Positions 7,523-11,832 of a DNA stretch of 11,832 bases are shown here, in pieces. The position numbers and the translations under genes were made by a program. The notes below the pieces were generated by a model, which was given only the letters and a program-made list of their open reading frames with translations, was not told the origin of the DNA and did not search any database. Positions within the stretch are counted from its first letter, which is position 1, and every line of letters begins with the position of its first letter. Source of the stretch: RUG14300 sp964619685 (GTDB lineage: Bacteria; Bacillota; Clostridia; Christensenellales; CAG-1252). The stretch covers positions 1 through 11,832 of the forward strand of contig CAZUET010000047.1 of assembly GCA_964619685.1 (NCBI GenBank), written 5' to 3'.

Positions 7523-7556
7523 GATAAATGGTGGACATAAAATCCACCCATTTATC
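7523..7556 (-). other. Strong imperfect hairpin in the spacer between cdaA and aspartate kinase
   Basis: GATAAATGGTGGA (7523-7535) pairs with TCCACCCATTTATC (7543-7556), 13 bp interrupted by one bulged C, with a 7-nt A/T-rich loop. Read on the minus strand, the GC-rich core GGTGGA/TCCACC is followed by ATTTATCTTATAT, U-rich but broken. It may act as an imperfect terminator of the cdaA operon, or as a structured leader or operator of the aspartokinase operon. The rest of the 7454-7654 spacer holds no supported gene and no riboswitch I can recognise, and I cannot name a confident promoter in it. Confidence 0.55.
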
Positions 7557-7579
7557 AAGTCATTCATGCCAAGCTAATG

Positions 7580-7606
7580 AAAAAGTGCTTAGTTAGTACA
7601 GAAGCA
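7580..7606 (-). terminator. Possible weak terminator downstream of cdaA
   Basis: On the minus strand TGCTT (7606-7602) and AAGCA (7590-7586) form a 5-bp stem around an 11-nt loop, followed by C and five T's (7584-7580). It is enclosed by a second inverted repeat, CTAATG/CATTAG (7628-7623 with 7579-7574). The stem is short and AT-rich, so efficiency would be low; it sits about 50 nt after the cdaA stop. Confidence 0.3.
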
Positions 7607-7654
7607 ATATACATACCCCTCGCATTAGTTTGACATGATAATGTATTCATAATA

Positions 7655-8485
7655 TTATTTACGCTTTCTAATTCTCGAAATAACTGATATTCCGTAGATA
7701 GTTGCAAGATCGTCAAGCAACTTTTCACCGGTAATAAATCTCTTTACCTCTCCATTTTTGTGAACAACGCTAACAATACCCGATTCCTCGGATACGACAA
7801 TGGGGAATACATTATATTCCTCGGTAACGCCGATAGCCGCACGGTGGCGCGTTCCGAAATCTCTACTCAAGTCTGTACGCTGAGTAAGTGGAAGGAAGCA
7901 TCCCGCAGCGATAATAGTGTTATTCTTAATAATGACCGCACCGTCATGCAACGGAGATTTCTTATTAAAAATAGCTTGTAGCACCTCGGACGATACAAGA
8001 CAGTTAAGCTTAGTTCCTGTATCGACAACACTCGACGGAACACTTTCGGGACACATTATAATCAAAGCTCCGGTATCGTTTTTGGAAAGCGTTTGAACTG
8101 CCTTGATAATCTCATTAGCGGAATCGATCAATTCGTCTTCGCTGTTACCATGGGTATGGAATACAGTTTCATCAGACTTACCGCCAATCTTAAGAAAGAC
8201 CGACTTAAGGTCGTTCTGGTAAATAACACCCAAAGCAACGATTACGAATACCGTGAAATACCTCAACACCTGTGCACCGACATATAGATACTTACCTTCG
8301 TAATAATCAGAGATAAGCATTACTGCACCTGCACCGATAAAGTATACGGTCAAAAATATTGCCAAGCCGTAGTTATGCTTACGCAAAGTCAAAAATAGCA
8401 TAACACCGAACGCTAAAGCAACTATAATGGCATCTACTGCCATGACCCAGCCTGCATTTTGAATAAAGTTCAAGAATTGGTTCAT
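7655..8485 (-). CDS. cdaA: Diadenylate cyclase CdaA (c-di-AMP synthase), membrane-bound
   Basis: CdaA condenses two ATP into cyclic di-AMP with release of two pyrophosphates; the messenger controls potassium and osmolyte transport and cell-wall homeostasis in Firmicutes. This 276-residue protein has the family's usual length. Three membrane segments lie at about 14-33, 41-60 and 74-90, followed by a linker and the cytoplasmic DisA_N cyclase domain (about 120-270). Both active-site motifs are intact: L-H-D-G-A at 179-183 and G-T-R-H-R-A-A-I-G at 211-219. The start is supported by GGAGAG at 8494-8499, 8 nt from the ATG and within the end of the upstream gene; the gap to that gene's stop is 2 nt. 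It is the last gene of its cluster. The common partners cdaR (ybbR) and glmM do not follow; the next gene is aspartokinase beyond a ~220-nt spacer. Confidence 0.96.
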   Translation of the reverse strand: MNQFLNFIQNAGWVMAVDAIIVALAFGVMLFLTLRKHNYGLAIFLTVYFIGAGAVMLISDYYEGKYLYVGAQVLRYFTVFVIVALGVIYQNDLKSVFLKIGGKSDETVFHTHGNSEDELIDSANEIIKAVQTLSKNDTGALIIMCPESVPSSVVDTGTKLNCLVSSEVLQAIFNKKSPLHDGAVIIKNNTIIAAGCFLPLTQRTDLSRDFGTRHRAAIGVTEEYNVFPIVVSEESGIVSVVHKNGEVKRFITGEKLLDDLATIYGISVISRIRKRK

Positions 8486-8487
8486 AA

Positions 8488-9879
8488 TTAAAACTCTCCA
8501 AATATATCGTCATCATCCGAATCACCCTTATCGGAATCAGCGGATGAGAACTCGTCTGTATCTATATCCTTTCGATCACCCTCAACGGCATCACCGTCAA
8601 AGCCGAAAACATCATCTGTATTATCTATAGGATCTCCGTTAAGAAATGTACTATTGGTAGAAAAATCAGGATTACCGGCTGCGACTGTTTTCTTATTTGC
8701 AAAAGTATAGCCTACTATATAAAGAACAACGACTATAACTATACAACCGATCGAAACGCCGTAATATGCAGCATCACCGTACATCGAGGTATATCTATTA
8801 TCATACTTTTCCAATGCAGTAACCAATTCACCATTTTTAAGTACCGTATTGACAACAAGATTACGAGTATCATTTAACCTTTCGGTTATTTTATCCTTAC
8901 CGTAGTACTTATCAAGGAACTCAAAACTATCGTTGGAGGTACCCTTTATATTTGCATGAACGGATGATTCGCTGTTAATATTCCAGTTATAACCAAAAAT
9001 ATTAACAGATGCTATACCTCTTTCCATAAAGATCGAATTAGCTGAGTTCAAGCCTACATGCCAATAAGGTCTATCCGAATCATACGAGTCATTAGCAAAT
9101 ATCTTCTTATCAAACGGTGCCATTTCGATATCATAGCCAAACTTGGTAATAATATCTTCAACAACATCTCCGTGTGCGGTTGAAACATCATCACAATAAG
9201 CATAGAGGTAATCACCACCGACAATACCGGTCAAATTGAAATAACCTAAAATCTCTTGTGTATTTATCTTGAAGAACTGTGAAACACCTTCATATGAAAA
9301 CGGATCCGCTCCCCAAAAGGCAAATGCAACATCGAAATCTAATACTGCCGACTTCAATTTTTCGGCTATTCCCAAAACGGTAGCAACCGCACTCGAATAT
9401 TCGTATGCACCCTCCGTTTTAAGGGGACTATAGTCACCGACAGTTTCATATAAGCTATACGCATTACCATAACCGCATCCGATTACTAGTAATTTTGCAT
9501 TCGGTTTTTCCGTTCTTTTATATGCTATAACATTAGCAGACGATATATTCATGACCTCAAATTCGCCTTGCTCGTTAACGGTATCGGATGTATATCTAAA
9601 TGTAAAACCCTGCAAGTAAGAATTGGATTCTTCCTTAACTGCACTATTTTCACCGTCTACTGCTTTATATCCAAAGCTGTAAAGCTGATTCATTATATAG
9701 TATGCAGCTTGCTTTTCGCCGTCACTACCGGGCGTTCTATCCTTAAAAAGCGCACAGTAATTACTATATATCTCATAAACCGAATCGTCTATCTCACTCT
9801 CGGCTACCGCAGTTCCAAATGAGAATATGGATATTAAAATAATAGCTATTACCGTAGCTAAAGCTAAGAATTTTCTCAT
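8488..9879 (-). CDS. Membrane-anchored M28-peptidase-like protein with degenerate metal site and acidic cytoplasmic tail
   Basis: This 463-residue protein begins with a signal sequence (about 1-27, ending A-V-A-E-S). An extracytoplasmic domain (about 30-365) follows, then one membrane helix (about 373-394) and a cytoplasmic tail. The domain opens like an M28 zinc aminopeptidase with D-R-T-P-G-S-D-G-E (47-55) and keeps the order of its blocks. The metal positions are changed: the H-x-D strand reads G-C-G-Y-G-N-A (134-140), the bridging D-N-x-S-G block reads G-A-Y-E-Y-S-S-A-V (157-165), the E-E pair reads A-D-P-F (191-194), and the S-D-H block reads N-S-A-N (278-281). Only a late His308 seems retained. 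Catalysis is therefore unlikely. Of tail residues 401-463, 21 are Asp/Glu and 3 Lys/Arg, and D-D-V-F-G (422-426) and D-D-I-F-G (457-461) repeat. The ATG overlaps the upstream stop as ATGA, after a GGGGTGAT RBS; cdaA follows 2 nt downstream. The family assignment is by motif order only. Confidence 0.75.
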   Translation of the reverse strand: MRKFLALATVIAIILISIFSFGTAVAESEIDDSVYEIYSNYCALFKDRTPGSDGEKQAAYYIMNQLYSFGYKAVDGENSAVKEESNSYLQGFTFRYTSDTVNEQGEFEVMNISSANVIAYKRTEKPNAKLLVIGCGYGNAYSLYETVGDYSPLKTEGAYEYSSAVATVLGIAEKLKSAVLDFDVAFAFWGADPFSYEGVSQFFKINTQEILGYFNLTGIVGGDYLYAYCDDVSTAHGDVVEDIITKFGYDIEMAPFDKKIFANDSYDSDRPYWHVGLNSANSIFMERGIASVNIFGYNWNINSESSVHANIKGTSNDSFEFLDKYYGKDKITERLNDTRNLVVNTVLKNGELVTALEKYDNRYTSMYGDAAYYGVSIGCIVIVVVLYIVGYTFANKKTVAAGNPDFSTNSTFLNGDPIDNTDDVFGFDGDAVEGDRKDIDTDEFSSADSDKGDSDDDDIFGEF

Positions 9880-10472
9880 ATTATCACCCCCACACTAAGG
9901 CAAAGCATAATAGCTGAGATTAAGCCTAAAGCCGTAAATGTACGCTTACATTGCCAATCTGCTACCATAGGTCTAAGAATAAATGCACCGAATACATAAC
10001 CTGCAATTCTAAATAGGCTGGCAGGAATACTCAAAATATATGCGGCATACGGTACAAATAATGCAATTATACCAAATACCCCGACAAACAGATCGGAAAT
10101 ACAGTAGATAAATAAGAATGTAATCAAGAAATCATTATATTCTATCGGTAGTTTCCTTAGGTTATAATCGGGAATATAACCTGTACTTCTAAAATATATC
10201 CTTGAAGCGGCTGCATAGATCAGCCTTGCGGCGATTCTCAATACAAATGGACGAACCACTGCCGACAAGCCCAATACCAAAACAAAGAATACTATCGGCG
10301 AAATAGACATAGGCATTACCGACATAGCCGAGTTAGACACCATTTGAGCATTGTAATAATTAGAAGCAATACTCACTACACCGAGAATTAGCATCCATGT
10401 CCACACCGGTACACGCCTGATCTTATCAAGTATCAAGCCACTCGATTTTTTATCCAATCCCTCGTGATTCAT
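9876..10472 (-). CDS. Multi-pass membrane protein of unknown function
   Basis: I do not recognise this 198-residue protein. It has a charged N-terminus (1-20), then hydrophobic segments at about 24-41, 56-75, 113-149 (long enough for two passes), 152-168 and 178-198, so roughly five or six passes. A basic, Tyr-rich loop lies at 90-112. The overall pattern recalls Yip1-type small polytopic proteins, but I see no diagnostic motif and do not claim it. The start has a clear RBS (AAAGGAG, GGAG 7 nt before ATG). Its ATG overlaps the holA stop as ATGA, and its own TGA overlaps the next ATG the same way, so it is translated together with the M28-like protein. This coupling and the shared membrane location suggest that the two proteins work together. 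Confidence 0.8.
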   Translation of the reverse strand: MNHEGLDKKSSGLILDKIRRVPVWTWMLILGVVSIASNYYNAQMVSNSAMSVMPMSISPIVFFVLVLGLSAVVRPFVLRIAARLIYAAASRIYFRSTGYIPDYNLRKLPIEYNDFLITFLFIYCISDLFVGVFGIIALFVPYAAYILSIPASLFRIAGYVFGAFILRPMVADWQCKRTFTALGLISAIMLCLSVGVII

Positions 10473-11389
10473 TTATTTCTCCTTTCTATAGCTTCCGCCA
10501 ACATAAGCGGAAGTGCAGTTTCTTCATTAATTACTCCGGTCTTTAGTTTATACTCCAAATCATATAAGAACGATACTATTTTATATAATTGTACCGCCAA
10601 ATATCTGTCTGCTATCTTCTTAGCATTCTTGGCAGTAAAAACAGGAACATCAAACAGCTTGGCAAGCTCGTTATAGTTATGACTCTTACTATAAAATGCC
10701 AGTCGATAGGTTTTAATGAGCATACCTAAAAAGCTCGTCAGTTTATCTTTACTCTTGGCTACAAAGTCATAACACGATACATAATCACCGTTAACAATGT
10801 AGTTTACAAAGTTATATGCTTTATATGTTACACTCGGCTCTACGCATTCTTCTATATCCGCTTTAACGACGGTACCTAACGAGTATGCAGACAATTTACA
10901 TATCTCTGAATATATCCTCGTCATATCCGATTCACAGTATTCGATAAGCAGTTCTATTGCAGGCTTCTCTATGCCCTTACCGAACGATGCAAATATGCTC
11001 TTAATCTCATCGCTAAGCTGATTACCGTAAACTCTATCGCAAACAATCTCGGGGATAAAGTCAAAATCGCACTTAAAATCAAGTACCAATACCGAGGTCG
11101 GATTAGGATCCTTGATATAAGACTTAAACAGGTCAAGCGATTTCTTATCACTCTTAGTTAGTCCTCTAACAACTACCACCCGTCTATCGCCAAGCATTGG
11201 AATAGCACCCAATGCAAATACGACCTCGGACAAGTCGACTGTCTCAAACACAGTAAGATCAAACGGATCGCATAACGCACTCAAAGCATCCTTCGCTTTT
11301 TTACGCCAATACTCGTCATCGCCACCTATCCTTACAGCGGTAGGTATATCGCCACTCTCTATAAGTTGTAACAGTTCAAAGCAGTTCAT
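10469..11389 (-). CDS. holA: DNA polymerase III subunit delta
   Basis: The delta subunit opens the beta sliding clamp within the clamp-loader complex. This 306-residue protein is somewhat shorter than the ~340 typical of the family. It begins with a Walker-like AAA+ remnant region containing I-G-G-D-D-E-Y (21-27), followed by P-M-L-G-D-R-R-V-V-V-V-R (64-75), both characteristic of HolA. Next comes V-L-V-L-D-F (100-105), the central three-helix region with the E-I-C-K-L-S-A-Y-S block (162-170), and a helical C-terminal collar domain ending E-E-T-A-L-P-L-M-L-A-E. The start codon overlaps the pyrophosphatase stop by one base (TAATG); a GGAGG lies 14 nt upstream, a rather long spacing, so coupling probably helps. 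The next gene overlaps as ATGA. Confidence 0.92.
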   Translation of the reverse strand: MNCFELLQLIESGDIPTAVRIGGDDEYWRKKAKDALSALCDPFDLTVFETVDLSEVVFALGAIPMLGDRRVVVVRGLTKSDKKSLDLFKSYIKDPNPTSVLVLDFKCDFDFIPEIVCDRVYGNQLSDEIKSIFASFGKGIEKPAIELLIEYCESDMTRIYSEICKLSAYSLGTVVKADIEECVEPSVTYKAYNFVNYIVNGDYVSCYDFVAKSKDKLTSFLGMLIKTYRLAFYSKSHNYNELAKLFDVPVFTAKNAKKIADRYLAVQLYKIVSFLYDLEYKLKTGVINEETALPLMLAEAIERRNK

Positions 11390-11832
11390 TAATTACCGAA
11401 CTTCCTCCGATAGCCTATAAGTGCATCATTGATAACTTCGATAGCTCGATCTCGACCAAGCATTTCCAATACCGTGGTATTCTTATGTTCCAATGTCTTA
11501 TATACATTGAAGAAATGCTGAATTTCATCCGATATATGCTTAGGTAACTCGTCTATATTGTCATATCCGTTATATGTAGGATCGCCGAACGGAATAGCTA
11601 TGACCTTATAATCAATAGCGCCCTCGTCAGTCATCTCCATAACACCAATAGGATAACAGCGAACAAGTGCAAGCGGTTCTATCGGCTCACTACAAAGAAC
11701 AAGCACATCCAATGGGTCATTATCATCGGCATAGGTCAAAGGTATAAAGCCGTAGTTTGCCGGATAGTGAGTAGATGTGAAAAGAACACGATCCAAAATA
11801 AGCATACCTGTTTCCTTATCAAGCTCATACTT
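11389..11832 (-). CDS. ppa: Inorganic pyrophosphatase, soluble type I, 5' end cut by window edge
   Basis: This enzyme hydrolyses pyrophosphate to phosphate in the cytoplasm, pulling polymerisation reactions forward. The visible 147 residues open with K-Y-E-L-D-K-E-T-G, a typical family I sequence near the N-terminus, so only about 20-30 residues are missing beyond the right edge. The block H-Y-P-A-N-Y-G-F-I-P is followed by the signature D-D-N-D-P-L-D-V-L-V, whose Asp residues bind the catalytic metals. The C-terminal half carries F-G-D-P-T-Y and an H-F-F-N-x-Y-K-x-L-E motif, also typical. A Met at 11805 is internal, not the start. It is the most upstream visible gene of the holA-cdaA cluster and overlaps holA by one base. 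Confidence 0.95.
   Translation of the reverse strand, partial: KYELDKETGMLILDRVLFTSTHYPANYGFIPLTYADDNDPLDVLVLCSEPIEPLALVRCYPIGVMEMTDEGAIDYKVIAIPFGDPTYNGYDNIDELPKHISDEIQHFFNVYKTLEHKNTTVLEMLGRDRAIEVINDALIGYRRKFGN

Noticed and set aside
7564..7650. A 28-codon minus-strand ORF just after cdaA, possible leader peptide
   Set aside because: It has no Shine-Dalgarno, no run of regulatory codons (a single Lys, three Thr), and overlaps the inverted repeats; it looks like a chance frame.
7454..7654. Lysine riboswitch or T-box leader ahead of aspartate kinase
   Set aside because: The conserved lysine-riboswitch core and the T-box AGGGTGGNACCGCG sequence are absent; GGGTGGATTT in the hairpin is only a chance resemblance to the T-box.
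8488..9879. Active M28 zinc aminopeptidase
   Set aside because: The fold landmarks are there, but the H-x-D, bridging Asp, Glu pair and later Asp positions are all substituted, leaving at most one candidate ligand.
1..11832. CRISPR arrays, insertion sequences, phage genes, tRNA or rRNA genes, defence systems
   Set aside because: I saw no regularly spaced repeats, transposase or integrase motifs, terminal inverted repeats or RNA gene signatures; the genes look like core genome.

Overview
The window is an AT-rich bacterial segment. Shine-Dalgarno sites are good, genes are tightly packed and co-directional, two intrinsic terminators are visible, and at least one TTG start is used. Gene content and sequence style (clostridial-type HflX with an N-terminal extension, clostridial-type aspartokinase, CdaA-type diadenylate cyclase, TfoX_N and DUF4186 proteins) point to a Gram-positive Clostridia-like Firmicute, probably anaerobic or gut-associated. 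That placement is inference; no rRNA or other marker is present. I see no mobile element, CRISPR array, tRNA or rRNA gene.

Layout. (1) 1-1672, plus strand: a clear sigma-A-like promoter at 7-35 drives three genes: an alpha/beta hydrolase whose nucleophile position is Gly, a DUF4186 protein and a TfoX N-terminal-domain protein. The set ends at a hairpin terminator. (2) 1673-1780 is the convergent intergenic gap, with a second weak terminator-like hairpin. (3) 1781-7432, minus strand, read right to left: aspartate kinase, HflX GTPase with an N-terminal JAMM-like domain, a cytoplasmic GH31 alpha-glycosidase and a low-molecular-weight protein tyrosine phosphatase, with overlapping or nearly touching ends. 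(4) 7433-7654 is a non-coding spacer between two minus-strand gene sets; it holds a strong imperfect hairpin and no recognised riboswitch. (5) 7655-11832, minus strand, right to left: inorganic pyrophosphatase (cut by the window edge), DNA polymerase III delta (holA), an unrecognised multi-pass membrane protein, a membrane-anchored M28-like protein with a ruined metal site, and the diadenylate cyclase CdaA. Junctions are TAATG, ATGA, ATGA and a 2-nt gap, so the five genes are almost certainly co-translated.

The most interesting part is set (5). In many Firmicutes cdaA is followed by cdaR (ybbR) and glmM. Here it is the last gene of its cluster and follows a type-I-topology M28-fold pseudo-peptidase whose acidic cytoplasmic tail repeats a D-D-[V/I]-F-G motif, plus a small polytopic membrane protein. 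A reasonable but unproven idea is that these two proteins are a lineage-specific membrane partner or sensor for c-di-AMP synthesis. The other notable points are the Ser-to-Gly change at the nucleophile elbow of the first hydrolase and the exact HxHx7Sx2D motif in front of HflX.
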